From the NCBI GenBank assembly GCA_026413225.1, contig CM048557.1, positions 43,097,371 to 43,161,370 of the forward strand: a DNA stretch of 64,000 nt, read 5' to 3'. Each line of letters starts with the position of its first letter. Within the stretch, counting starts at the first letter, position 1. This document shows positions 1 to 64,000 of this stretch, in pieces. The notes below the pieces were generated by a model. That model made no database searches, had not been told where the DNA came from, and was given only the letters and a program-made list of their open reading frames with translations. This DNA comes from Otis tarda. Taxonomy: Eukaryota > Chordata > Aves > Otidiformes > Otididae. Position numbers and translations under genes: made by a program.

Positions 1-64000
<64,000 letters not shown>

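Overview
The window is vertebrate nuclear DNA and almost certainly from a bird. It is AT-rich, intron-dominated sequence holding one long split gene, with CR1 LINE copies that end in the ATTCTATGAT-type 3' terminus and solo LTRs resembling common avian endogenous retrovirus families. I see no bacterial-type operons, CRISPR array, tRNA or rRNA.

The only gene I can support is RALGAPA1 (GARNL1, catalytic alpha-1 subunit of the Ral GTPase-activating protein complex) on the minus strand. Twenty-five exons can be placed to the base from splice sites, reading phase and similarity to the human protein as I remember it. They run from 63979 (most 5') to 3026 (most 3'). The chain joins without a frameshift or stop: 1,369 codons for the short form, 1,416 with a 141-bp cassette exon, and 1,883 if a 1,401-nt exon extension is also used. 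This is roughly human residues 530-1900 of 2,036. The N-terminal exons and promoter lie beyond the right edge. The rest of the RapGAP domain, including the exon expected to carry the catalytic asparagine, lies beyond the left edge.

Layout from high to low coordinates: helical-repeat exons 1-4 (59.1-64 kb); cassette exon 5 (54.3 kb); exon 6 with two alternative donors (46.3-47.9 kb); linker exons 7-10 (37-44 kb); a cluster with two very short introns, exons 11-13 (34.9-35.6 kb); further helical exons 14-20 (16-33 kb); then exon 21, the long exon 22 and RapGAP-domain exons 23-25 (3-15 kb).

Introns carry at least five CR1 fragments (plus a very short sixth and an uncertain older one), three LTR elements (one with a perfect 5-bp target-site duplication), a 49-bp tandem duplication containing a hairpin, a 20-bp minisatellite and several poly-A tracts.

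The points most worth checking are the 467-codon in-frame extension of exon 6 and three apparent GC-AG introns in this gene. In one of these a competing GT donor 4 nt downstream would cause an early stop.
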